From the NCBI RefSeq assembly GCF_051106095.1, contig NC_135783.1, forward strand, positions 60,677,947 to 60,741,946: 64,000 bases of DNA, given 5' to 3'. Shown piece by piece: positions 48,896-62,360 of this stretch. This DNA comes from Pogona vitticeps (lineage: Eukaryota; Chordata; Lepidosauria; Squamata; Agamidae). The first letter of the stretch is position 1. Each line of letters begins with the position of its first letter. A program made the translations under genes and the position numbers. The notes under the pieces are model-generated. The model did not search any database. It was not told where the DNA came from and was given only the letters and a program-made list of their open reading frames with translations.

Positions 48896-49585
48896 CTTCT
48901 TTCTTGTTAGGTTGAAACGTTTTGCTCATCCAAGTAGCTACTTGAGTCTGAGGAGAGTTGGTAGGAGACCCCTAATATTTCCTCCACCTTGGTTTCACTT
49001 CCCCCTGGTCTCAGTAGGCTCCTTAGAAGGACAAAGGATTGGGGGTGAGGGATAATCCCACTTCTGCAATCCTTCTCGACCCATTGACATGGATCATTAA
49101 CAGTGGTCTTTCTGGTGGTTCTAATCCTTCTGGGGACGGATAAAAGGGCAGCATGTTAAATAGAGTATATCTAAGGCTTCCACCCCTGTTGAGTGAGGGA
49201 TTTTCTATATGTACATGTATGACCTCCCTGACCCCTCTCTCCTACCACCTATCTTCTCATCCAAAATGAATACATCTTTGCCATCAAGTGTGTTCCTTAA
49301 TTTGAAGGACAAAGGACACTCATTTGATGGCCAAGATGTTCTCATTTTGGACAGAGAAGATAGGTCCTTGGAGAGAGGGGTCAGGGAGACCTGAAGGGAT
49401 TTTCTATATGCACATGTGTATAATCCCTGAGGGATTTTCTATATGCACATGTGTATATTCTAATCTATATATATGACCAGGAGGAAGTGTAACTAACGTG
49501 GAGGACATATCAGGGATTTCCTACCAACTCTCCTCAGACTGAAGCTACTTGAATGAGTAGTGAAATGTTTCAACCTAAAAAGAAG
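48896..49585. mobile_element. Foldback (long palindromic) element, family unassigned
   Basis: The outer ends are inverted copies (TTGTTAGGTTGAAACGTTTT against TTTTTAGGTTGAAACATTTC on the complement), as are AGTCTGAGGAGAGTTGGTAG and its complement at about 49525. The centre is a dense palindrome at 49306: 49221-49302 pairs with 49309-49391 through words such as ACCCCTCTCTCC, CCAAAATGA and TTGCCATCAA. Between the arms, GGGATTTTCTATATGCACAT is duplicated in tandem (about 49395-49460). There is no coding capacity. The arms differ in length because of indels. A hammerhead-like or Penelope-type origin is considered in the findings. Confidence 0.6.
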
Positions 49586-49639
49586 TCAAATTCCCATGAC
49601 TCATCTTCCAGATAACCTCACTTGGATGACTGAGAATCT

Positions 49640-49670
49640 TTGGAGATATAAGGAAAACTAGTGTGATGTA
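49640..49670 (+). mobile_element. Left stub of a SINE interrupted by Bov-B
   Basis: GGAAAACTAGTGTGATGTA is the start of a GTGGTGTAGTGG-family SINE. It ends at the Bov-B insertion, and the SINE continues at 50590. Confidence 0.6.
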
Positions 49671-50589
49671 GTGGTGATTGGTTCAAAATTAGACTGATTG
49701 GTTCAAAATTGGGAAAGGAGTACGACAAGGCTGTATATTGTCTCCCTGCTTATTTAACTTATATGCAGAATACATCATGTGAAAGGCTAGACTGGAGGAA
49801 TCCCAAACCAGAATTAAGATTGTCGGAAGAAATATCAACAACCTCAGATATTCAGATGATACCACTCTGATGGCAGAAAGTGAGGAGGAATTAAAGAACC
49901 TCTTAATGAGGGTGAAAGAGTGCAAAAAATGGTCTGAAGATCAACATTAAAAAAACTAAGATCGTGGCCACTGGTCCCATCACCTCCTGGCAAATAGAAG
50001 GGGAAGATATGGAGGGAGCGACAGATTTTACTTTCTTGGGCTCCATGATCACTGCAGATGGTGACAGCAGCCACAAAATTAAAAGGGGAGGAAAGCAATG
50101 ACAAACCCAGACAGCATCTTAAAAAGCAGAGACTTTACCTTGCATAGTCAAAGCTATGGCTTTCCAGCAGCAATATATGGAAGCGAGAGCTGGACCATAA
50201 AGGCTGACCGCCAAAGAATTGATGCTTTTGAATTGTGGTACTGGAGGAGATTCTTGAAAGTCCCCTGGACTGCAGGGAGAACAAACCTATCCATTTTGAA
50301 GGAAATCATCCCTGAGTACTCACTGGAAGGACAGATCCTGAAGCTGAGGCTTCAATATTTTGGCTATCTCATGAGAAGACTCCCTGGAAAAGCCCCTGAT
50401 GTTGGAAAAGAGTGAAGGCAAGAGGAGAAGGGCATGACAGAGGACGAGATGGTTGGACAGTGTCATTGAAGCTATCAACATGAATTTAATCAAATTCTGG
50501 GAGGCAGTGGAAGACAGGAGAGCCTGACATGCTCTGGTCCATGGAGTCACAAAGAGTCGGGCATGACTTAACAACTAAACAACAACAAG
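49671..50589 (+). mobile_element. Bov-B LINE, 5'-truncated, inserted in a SINE
   Basis: The copy starts at the RT segment DWFKIGKGVRQGCIL, with a short 5' duplication of GATTGGTTCAAAATT. It passes a catalytic box reading YSDD and ends with the Bov-B 3' terminus and ACAACAACAA. GTGTGATGTA is duplicated on both sides (49661-49670, 50590-50599), a 10-bp target-site duplication. Frame shifts and small deletions make it inactive. Confidence 0.88.
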
Positions 50590-50757
50590 GTGTGATGTAA
50601 CAGATAAGTTGCTGGACTAGGATTCAGGCAACTTGAGTTCAAGTCTCCAATCAGACTTGGAAACTCACTGGGGAATGGCAACAGTAAATCATTCCATGAA
50701 CCCTATTAAGGTTGCCATAAATTGGAAGTAACTTAATGGCACACAATAACAACAGGG
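50590..50757 (+). mobile_element. SINE remainder downstream of the Bov-B insertion
   Basis: GTGTGATGTAACAGATAAGT TGCTGGACTAGGATTC (A-box region) is followed by TTGAGTTCAAGTCTCC (B-box region). The body and tail (GGTTGCCATAAATTGGAAGT, AACTTAATGGCACACAATAA) follow in order. With the stub at 49640 this makes one tRNA-derived SINE. Confidence 0.75.
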
Positions 50758-51407
50758 TTGGCTGTATGCAGCAGGGTGTGCCAAGCACCTTGGCCTGCAG
50801 GCTGTGGGTTTCCTGGTTGCACTGTACAAACAACTGTCTCCAAGGACGAAAGTAGTACTAAATAAACTGTTTGAGAGCCTTCCCCACTTTTGCTATTTTT
50901 TTACTTGTAGGCTTGATTTTTGTTTCTTTCCCCCATCTTGCTCTACACAAGGTGCAGTCATCTTAAACCATGAAGTTGTGTAATTCTCTGCGTCAGGATT
51001 CTATTACTTCATGCTCCAGAGAATTTGCTACTTAAGAGGGAAAAATTAATTCTACTGTTAAAATCGTTTTTATTTGTGCTTACTATTCTATATGTGCTTA
51101 CAACAGATCTTATACTTGCAAATTCAAAATGAAATTCCAATGTTCATGTTCTAGCTAAGTGTACATGAAATTACTGCCTGCCCATCAAAATAGATGCATG
51201 TTTTATTGTCAGAAGGCTGAGAAAATTCACTAGAATTTATTTCCATATACACTATGTCCACTGGATATTACCGTAACAGAAGTTCTTGTTAGCAAAGGAA
51301 ACGGAACAATTCTAAATTAATATAATTTATTTGGGGGCATAGGGTTGAACTGTGGGGCAAGCAACTGGGAAATCCACGAGGGGCAATAAGTGTGTTAATT
51401 TGCTGCA
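50758..51407. other. Intergenic DNA, nothing recognised
   Basis: No exon or named repeat upstream of EGLN1. Confidence 0.45.
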
Positions 51408-51515
51408 GCAAAAGCTACAAGGAGTCTTGAGGCATCTGAAAGACTAACATTAAATTCGGAATATGCTTTTGTGGATTCTGGCCCACATGTTCAGATTCAG
51501 CTGCATCTGGAAAAC
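51408..51515. repeat. Interspersed repeat, unassigned
   Basis: AAGGAGTCTTGAGGCATCTG AAAGACTAACATTAAATTC, then CTTTTGTGGATTCTGGCCCA CATG. The same theme (GGCACCTTAATGACTATTTT, GCTTTCATGGACAAATCCAC) is at 57110-57245 in EGLN1 intron 1. A family name is not secure. Confidence 0.5.
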
Positions 51516-51755
51516 TGAACTACAGTCCTCGGAAGTGATGCCCTTGTCAGCCTCCCAGGGGTTTGTTGTTAATAAGGAATTCAGCGGACCTTTTAAATTT
51601 AACCGGCTGTTCTCCTCAAGTGCCAGCCCATCAGCTTAAGTGCAAGCGTGTAGCACGTCCGTAAGGCTCTTTTTTGGGGAGAGGGAACACGGCTCTGGAG
51701 GCAGCGGACCGAAGAGCGTGAAAACAATGGGCTGCTGCGCCGCAGCCTCGGCCAA

Positions 51756-51764
51756 CCACGTGCG
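51756..51764 (+). promoter_or_regulatory. CACGTGCG: E-box / possible second HIF site
   Basis: CCACGTGCG contains ACGTG (HIF core) inside a palindromic CACGTG E-box, 870 bp upstream of the EGLN1 ATG. It could equally bind MYC/USF-type factors. Confidence 0.35.
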
Positions 51765-52166
51765 CCACGCGAGACGGTTTCTCCGCCCCTTGGGAGGGAG
51801 AGCTTTTTTAAAAAAGGCCATTTGTAGGCCTTGTGCGACGCTGGATTTGGAGTCGCCTATAGGTTTAAGCCACCGTGATGAAGAGGGGAGGCACTCAAAA
51901 CGCCTGGGCCGAACGGCCGCACTCACACGGCCCTTAAAGAGGGAAGGGGGGGAAAGCCATCCGCCCACCCCTCACCACGCGCGGTAACTGCTCCAGGCCG
52001 GCCCACCGCTTGCGAAGAGGCTCCAACGCCCACCCGCTCCTGCTGCCCCGCCCGCGTCAAGCTGCGGAGGCGCGCCTGCCTGCCTGCCTGCCTGCCTGCC
52101 CGCGCGCCCCCGGCCAAGCCCCGTTCCCTCGCTAGCTGGCTGACGGGCGGGCGGGCTGGAAGTGGC

Positions 52167-52174
52167 GTACGTGC
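52167..52174 (+). promoter_or_regulatory. Candidate hypoxia response element of EGLN1
   Basis: GTACGTGC holds the HIF core ACGTG, 461 bp upstream of the EGLN1 start codon and inside the CpG island. Human EGLN1 is induced by HIF through a hypoxia response element in its proximal promoter. That gives negative feedback on HIF, so a core here is expected. Function is inferred from motif and position only. Confidence 0.5.
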
Positions 52175-52548
52175 AAAGCGGAGCTGGAGAGTGGCGGCGC
52201 AAGCTCCTCCCCTTCGGCTCAGGGAACAACCAGAGCTGAGGGGAGAGGGAGGGAGACTACCGCCGGCGGGCGGCGTCGGCAGCGGCAGCAAGCGGGAGGA
52301 GCGGCGGCGGCGGCGGCGACTGGCTTCCCCGCTGCCTGAGGGGGGTGGGGGAACAGAAAAGTATCGGCGGGAGCGGCGCTTCCCCTCTCGGCCACCGAGG
52401 CGGCTATGGGGGGGCGACGGCGGCAAAAGAAGTGAATCTCTGAGGCGGCGGCAGGATTTGGCAGCTGTCGTCCGCCCACTACGCGGAGCGCGGGAGGCGG
52501 GCGGGCGAGGCAGCGGGGGCCGCAGCGCAGCGTTGACGGGGGTCGGCC

Positions 52549-52560
52549 ATGATGAAGTGA
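52549..52560 (+). CDS. Minimal upstream ORF (Met-Met-Lys-stop) in the EGLN1 leader
   Basis: ATGATGAAGTGA begins 81 nt before the EGLN1 ATG and ends 69 nt before it. If transcription starts upstream of 52549, ribosomes would meet this three-codon frame first and would have to reinitiate or leak past it. Two adjacent ATGs share the same stop. It is too short for any product role; an effect on translation is possible. Confidence 0.4.
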   Translation: MMK

Positions 52561-56115
<3,555 letters not shown>

Positions 56116-56318
56116 TGTTATGACTGGGGGAGGATTTCTGTGACATGTCATATTTTTTCCTGTGACCAATGTTTGCGTTTATGGGTGGGATTGAACATGT
56201 TTATGAGTAATCTGGTGAAAAAGATCAGATTACTCATAAACATGTTTGAACTTTATTATGGGTTCAAATGTAGGTTCCAGAGAAATTGTGACATGTCATA
56301 GAAATCCTTCCTCTAGTG
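56116..56318. repeat. Nested inverted repeat (hairpin) in EGLN1 intron 1
   Basis: AACATGTTTATGAGTAATCTG-type arms of 21 bp (56194-56214 and 56226-56246) are perfect reverse complements around an 11-nt loop. Outside them, GGATTTCTGTGACATGTCAT (from about 56131) is inverted as ATGACATGTCACA at about 56287-56299, with TAGAAATCC following. The structure looks like a small palindromic transposon, but no target-site duplication was identified. Confidence 0.5.
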
Positions 56319-56321
56319 ATG

Positions 56322-56402
56322 ACATTTATTTGTTTGTTTGTTTGTTTGTTCATTGTATTTATACCCCACCTATCTAGTCATTTCGACCACTCTAGGTGTT
56401 TG
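56322..56402 (-). mobile_element. L2-type LINE 3' tail, minus strand
   Basis: TTTGTTTGTTTGTTTGTTC is followed by ATTGTATTTATACCCCACCT ATC, the reverse complement of the GGGGTATAAATA...AAAC type of LINE tail. Confidence 0.5.
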
Positions 56403-57105
56403 TATGTAGTGGAGGAGGAGACAGCTGGTCTCAGAAATCTTGCTTCAGGTCACTGATTTACAGAAATGTGGTTTCTCTTTGTGGCATGAAAGGGCATTTT
56501 TGTTTCTGATGGTTTGGAAGCCTAGGATCACTTGTTGTGAGAACCCTCACTGAATTACATAAAGCTACCCAGTTTGGCTTGTACTGAGTTTGTTTTTAAG
56601 GTAATATACCAACCACTTGGAAATCAATATGTCACTCAATTAATACAAAACCTGTCTAGTTTCTGGCTACTTGTGCTGGCTACTTAACAGGGCATCTTTG
56701 TAACTGCCCATAGAAAGAGACAGTTTCAAATAACGGTTTCTGTATGTTCAAAAATGAGGGGTCAGCCATTGTATGTATCCTCATCCCAGCAGTCCTAAAG
56801 ATATATTAGAGTCACTACCTAGTCTCATTTTTCTTTTTAAAAAAAGCAATGTAATCCCAGTTCAAAAACTGGGGTAGGCAATAACATCTATCTGAACATG
56901 AAACTGTCACCTCAAAACTAGTGCTACATTTCTACAGTCTTCATTTGGGAACTACTGTAGCTTTAAGCAAGAGAGCCTGGCCCATATATTTGGGCATGAT
57001 TTTGGGGACTATTTTCTTTCTTTTGCACATGCACACATGAATTCTGTCATGCTGAGGTTTGTGGGACTTGATCCATACATGTTTCCAGACATACACATAT
57101 ATAGT
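56403..57105. other. EGLN1 intron 1, nothing recognised
   Basis: No exon or named repeat. Confidence 0.5.
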
Positions 57106-57250
57106 AGTAGTTTTGAAAGATGTAGCTTTGTTAGTCTGTTCAAGCCTATCAAGGAAAAAAAAAGACAAGAACATGGCACCTTAATGACTATTTTACTTTG
57201 AGCTTTCATGGACAAATCCACTTTGTCAGACATATGGAAATAAACAAAAT
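57106..57250. repeat. Interspersed repeat, unassigned
   Basis: GTAGCTTTGTTAGTCTGTTC, an A-run, GGCACCTTAATGACTATTTT and GCTTTCATGGACAAATCCAC TTTGTCAGACATATGG. It has the same motif order as the repeat at 51408, and related scraps lie at 20795 and 45020. Confidence 0.5.
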
Positions 57251-58678
57251 ACTGGTTGAAGTAGCCATTTAGGAGATGCTGGATAAAAATGTGCTGATTG
57301 TATATAGTGTAACATTGCTGGTTTGTAAATATTATAGCTTATTTGACAGACCACTTTGCCTTCCTTGAGGACATGCCAACCAATGATGTTGGTGTTATTG
57401 GACAGACCCAAGAACAACTTTCTTGGCTGCAGTAAAAATTTCAGGCTGCAGTAAAACATGAATACAAGGAAATTGAAACAGAAATATTGATCATGAAATA
57501 TTTGTGCTTAGAGTTACAGAGGTGAGGAAAATATACAGGGATGTTTATTAGTGTTGTTGGTCTATAAAAAGAACCAAACTCATGTTTTTAAGAGTCTGAC
57601 AAATAAAATATGCAGATGTTGCTAGATCACGAGTCCATAGAATCATCTATAGTGCACTAGCTAGAAGATGTTACCTGCTTGATTACATAGGGATTAGGAA
57701 TTGTTTTGAAACCCCAGTTTTAATAAAAGAATAGATGGTTAGTAAAAGACTATTAAAGTTAGATGTATTAATTAATCACATGTTGTTAGTTCTGATTTAT
57801 GGTAACTTTCCCCAGCTTTTTCTAGATTGGAGTAAGCAGGTAGTTTACAAATCTGCCCTTCTGGTGGCTCTCTGGGACAGTGCAGCCTGCCTGAGGCCAT
57901 ACAAGACGGCTTTTTCCTAGAGGCACAGTGGGAGCTGAACCTCTGGCCATTACTCCAACCCACTCCATTTAGCTGTCCAGCCAGCCAGTTAGAATAGTAA
58001 TCTTGGTTCTCTGCCTTTTTTCTAATAGAACACTAAATGGTTTAGGAATGAATGTGGAAAATTCACAAATTAAGCTGATATAATTTCAAATGCCATACTG
58101 TACTGTGCTCTATAAAATATTAACCGGTCTTTGTGCTGGTTGACTCTTTTGAGCAGGAGGAGCTTGAGGTTACTGTAGATAAGAACTTTCTGGGTAAGAG
58201 TATGGTTAACTTCTGATTGAAGTTATAGAGTAGGGCCTCAGCCACACCATAGAAAATACTAGATTAAGTTACAAGGTACATATGTGTGTTTGCACATTAT
58301 GAACAGGTTACCAATAGGCATTGGACTTTTTATTTTTTCAGACTTCTGCCCATTAGGTTCTGAACCTCTCTCAAAAACAAACAATAGCAAAAAAACTCCA
58401 CTATTCTCCTAACCCTTGCACCTTCTACAGAACTTAGCCATTGCCACCCATTGCCTACATCTTCACAGGAACAAAATGGCTGACAGGGCCTTCGTTCCTT
58501 GCCTTTGAGAAATCAGTGCTCCTGTGAGGACTGATTTCTTGGCTAATTATGAATTTTGGCTGGAGGAATTCCTGGTGAATTCTGGGGGCTACAGTCCAAT
58601 AAATACAAAAGCCCTGTTCCTGGTTACCAGTGTGACTTCATCAGAACACTTCATCATTGATTATGTGGTTAAACTGCA
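57251..58678. other. EGLN1 intron 1, nothing recognised
   Basis: No exon or RNA gene. GGAATTCCTGGTGAATTCTG GGGGCTACAGTCC at 58565 may be a scrap of a hAT MITE. Confidence 0.45.
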
Positions 58679-58680
58679 TA

Positions 58681-59106
58681 GATTGGTACCTCGATTTATG
58701 AACTTAATCCGTATTGGAATTAAGTTCGTACGTCGAAAAGTTCATAAATTGAGGCAAACTTTTCCATAGGAATGCATTGAAAACCATTTAATCTGTATCT
58801 GCTGTTTTTCATTCGTACGTCGAGGCGCTGTTTGTAGGTAGAGGCATTAGTTCCCATAGGAACTAATGCAAAGCCGGTTAATCCATACTCTACCACTAGG
58901 GGGTGAATTTTTTAAATTTTTCTTCTTTTGACCTAAAGTGAACTTAGGTCAAAAAAGGGCAGGAAAGGTGTTTTTTTTTCCCCTCTTCTTTTTGGTTCGT
59001 AAGTCCAGGCTCCGTTTACAGGTCGAAGCAACTTTTTGCGAACGGAGCCGTTTGTAACTCGAATTGTTCGCAAGTAGGGACGTTTGTAAGTCATGGTACC
59101 ACTACA
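58681..59106. mobile_element. Tc1/mariner (Tigger/pogo-like) MITE
   Basis: The left end GATTGGTACCTCGATTTATG AAC is preceded by TA. The right end is CGTTTGTAAGTCATGGTACC ACTA. Subterminal words GTTCGTACGTCGA and TAACTCGAATTGTTCGCAAG repeat the theme. The ends are of the same type as those at 17028 and 62361. It is noncoding, and the right terminus is decayed. Confidence 0.7.
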
Positions 59107-59934
59107 TATTTTATTGGCACAACTGTTGTTTGTGTTTTTATAGAACTGTATTTCTCTTTAGGTGTGGGTGTGTAAGAGTGAGATCAGGGTATGCCACTTT
59201 GCAGATAGAGTGAGAACACATTTTCAGAATCCTAGCTTGGTTTACATTTTTCACATTTCATTTCTCATTCAGAAGATAAATAATAGTTATGAAATTGTAA
59301 TTGACTTGGTTTTTATTAGCTGTCATAGAAAGAATGGAAGATTTGTATTTTCAAAGTGTCAAACATCTGGCATTGTATAAAAATATGTGTCAACAACTTG
59401 TAATGCTCCTTAAGTAAAAAGAACAAGTGTTGGAGAAGGGGGTAGGAAAACTAGCAGGTTCACACACTAATTGTTACACATACTGGTTATGCAGGCACTT
59501 GGGCCATGAGACTTATAAAAGCACAAATGTTTGCTTATAAGGCTTTGCATGTTACTGTATACATAAAGAAAAGAGTATCTGGTTGCTTTGTGGGTGTTTT
59601 AGGTCATCATTGGCTTATTTCTGTTAAAAAAGTGATGCAGGAATTTGCTTCTATTAGATATTGTTTCTTTGATGAAAGACAGAAATAGAACAGAAGGAGT
59701 GTTGCTGTGCTAAGAATGAAGAATGTTGGCAGAGGATGTTATGGTATTTCTTGCTGCCAGTATACCTGGCATGAATCAGAAATGTTTTCTGAAGTTTATA
59801 GCTAATGGATTGGGATGGGTATACAGATCCAGTGTTGTACAGCAGGATGAAAATTGGCAATTGTTGATAGTATTTAGGAAAAATAGATGAGGCTCTTTGT
59901 TGGTAATAATGTCTGTGAGTCTTTTAGCAGATTT
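59107..59934. other. EGLN1 intron 1, nothing recognised
   Basis: No exon or named repeat before the Bov-B insertion. Confidence 0.45.
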
Positions 59935-60274
59935 ATATGCCCATTGGAGGTGATGGCATTCCAGTTGAACTATTTAAAATCTTAAAGGATGATGCTGTTA
60001 AGGTGCTACATTCAATATGCCAACAAGTTTGGAAAACTCAACAGTGGCCAGAGGACTGGAAAAGATCAGTCTACATCCCAATACCAAAGAAGGGCAGTGC
60101 CAAAGAATGCTCCAACTACCGGACAATTGCACTCATCTCACATGCCAGCAAGGTTATGTTCAAAATCATACAAGGTAGGCTTCAGCAGTATGTGGACCGA
60201 GAACTCCCAGAAGTACAAGCGGGATTCCGAAGGGGCAGAGGAACTAGAGACCAAATTGCCAACATGCGCTGGAT

Positions 60275-60655
60275 CAGTGGTTCTTAACGTGGGCGATAAT
60301 GCCCCCCAGGGGGCGATTTCATTTTTCAGGGAGGCGGTAGAACAAAAAGGGGCGGCGTGGGGGCGCTGGAGCAGAAGGGGGGCGGTAGGGGGGCGCTGGA
60401 GCAAGCCAAACCTGTGAAGATGGTTGCAGCCTTTTTACAGTGTGAATGAATATATATTTTCCTCCAATTTTAATTTAGTTTCAGACTTTTTGTCTTGAAA
60501 TTTTTAGTTCCTGCATTTGTTTTTATGCCCTTTTTATATTTCTTTTTGCGTCTTAAAATTCACTTGCAACTAAATCATTAAATGTTACTTTTTGGGGGGC
60601 ATTTCATTTTCTTGGAATTTAATTTTGTTTTCAGGGGTCATTGGATTTAAGTGTC

Positions 60656-60693
<38 letters not shown>

Positions 60694-60841
60694 AAATAAA
60701 TAAATAAATAAATAAATAAAATAAAATAAAATAAAATAAAATAAAATAAAATAAAATAAATATCACCGCGGGGAGAGGGGTGATGATAACTTCCTCAATG
60801 GCTCAAGGGGGCATTTCTTTTAAAAAAGTTAAGAACCACTG
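60275..60841. mobile_element. hAT element inserted in the Bov-B LINE
   Basis: Inverted ends CAGTGGTTCTTAACGTGGGC and AAGTTAAGAACCACTG; the flanks CGCTGGAT (60267-60274) and TGCTGGAT (60842-60849) are an 8-bp duplication with one C/T change at a CpG. Near the left end is a GGGGGCG-rich block (GCCCCCCAGGGGGCG), mirrored by CTCAAGGGGGCATTTC near the right. A long (AAATA)n/(AAAT)n array occupies 60657-60761. No transposase is encoded. The insertion is younger than the LINE that hosts it. Confidence 0.9.
60657..60761. repeat. (AAAT)n-(AAAAT)n microsatellite
   Basis: About 16 AAAT units followed by about nine AAAAT units, inside the hAT element. Confidence 0.9.
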
Positions 60842-61981
60842 TGCTGGATTATGGAGAAAGCCAGAGAGTTCCAGAAAAACATCTACTTCTGCATTGACTA
60901 TGCAAAAGCCTTTGTCTGTGTGGACCACAGCAAACTATGGCAAGTCCTAAAAGAAATGGGCGTACCTGACCACCTTATCCATCTCCTGAGAAACCTATAT
61001 GTGGGACAGGAAGCAACAGTTAGAACTGGATATGGAACAACGGATTGGTTCAAAATTGGGAAAGGAGTACGACAAGGCTGTATATTGTCACCCTGCTTAT
61101 TTAACTTATATGCAGAATACATCATGCGGAAGGCTGGACTGGCGGAATCCCAAACTGGAATTAAGACTGCAGGAAGAAATATCAACAAACTCCGATATGT
61201 AGATGATACCACTTTGATGGCGGAAAGTGAGGAGGAACTAAAGAACCTTGTAATGAGGGTGAAAGACGAGAGTGCAAAAAACGGTCTGAAACTCAACATC
61301 AAAAAAACTAAGATCATGGCCACTGGTCCCATCACCTCCTGGGAAATAGAAGGGGAAGATATGGAGGCAGTGACAGATTTTACTTTCCTGGGCTCCATGA
61401 TCACTGCAGATGGAGACAGCAGCCCCGAAATTAAAAGACACCTGCTTCTTGGGAGGAAAGCAATGACAAACCTTGACAGCATCTTAAAAAGCAGAGACAT
61501 CACCTTGCCAACAAAAGTCCGAATAGTCAAAGCTATGGTTTTTCCTGTAGTGTTGTATAGAAGTGAGAGCTGGACCATAAAGAAAGCTGACCGCCGAAGA
61601 ATTGATGCCTTTGAATTGTGGTGCTGGAGGAGACTCTTGAGAGTTCCCTGGACTGCAAAGAGAACCAACCTATCAATTCTAAAGGAAATCAACCCTGAGT
61701 GCTCACTGGAAGGACAGATCCTGAAGCTGAGGCTCCAGTACTTTGGCCATCTCATGAGAAGAGAAGACTCCTTGGAAAAGACTTTGATGTTGGGAAAGTG
61801 TGAAGGCAAGAGGAGAAGGGGACGACCGAGGATGAGATGGTTGGACAGTGTCATCGAAGCAACCAACATGAATTTGACACAACTCCGGGAGGGGGTGGAA
61901 GATAGGAGGGCCTGGCGTGTTCTGGTCCATGGGGTCACGAAGAGTCAGACACAACTAAACGACTGAACGAATATGCCCATT

Positions 61982-62358
61982 TATGACATCAAATTTTTCA
62001 CATTATGAAAGCTGGATCTAACTTAACTGGCACTAATTAATAAAGCACAGGGTAAGCCAAAATTTTGATTTTAAACTAAAGATGCAAATGGGGTAGAAAT
62101 AACATTGTGAATGTAGTGTTTCTTTCTTTCTGAAGACTGTTGATTTGAAAATGTTCCGTATTTTGAAGTTAATAAACGCTTAGCATCCAAAGAATGAAAA
62201 GTCCATGGTGCTTGCGTCCTTTCAAAGTATATATGTCTTCTTTATCTGAATGAAGGAACAGTTCCAGTGCTGTAAAGTGGTAAAATTTTTAAAATATATA
62301 TATATATCCAGTAGACTCAGTCTTTCTGCAAGAATACCTTTGCCAGATGGATGGAGCA
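61982..62358. other. EGLN1 intron 1, nothing recognised
   Basis: Only a short (TA)n run at 62293-62306. Confidence 0.5.
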
Positions 62359-62360
62359 TA

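Larger units (their letters stand above)
59946..61970 (+). mobile_element. Young Bov-B LINE, 5'-truncated, with perfect 11-bp target-site duplication
   Basis: ATATGCCCATT flanks both ends exactly (59935-59945 and 61971-61981). The body runs from the RT start (GDGIPVELFKILKDDAVKVL, IPIPKKGSAKECSNYRTIAL) to the Bov-B 3' terminus. The second part is an uninterrupted 371-residue frame (60851-61966) with VDHSKLWQVLKEMGVPDHLI, TDWFKIGKGVRQGCILSPC, a catalytic box YVDD in LRYVDDTTLMAESEEEL, and a C terminus ending SQTQLND. It is interrupted only by a hAT element at 60275-60841. The frames on the two sides agree once that element and one copy of its duplication are discounted. The endonuclease and 5' region are absent, so it cannot move by itself. 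It lies in EGLN1 intron 1, sense orientation. Confidence 0.93.
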
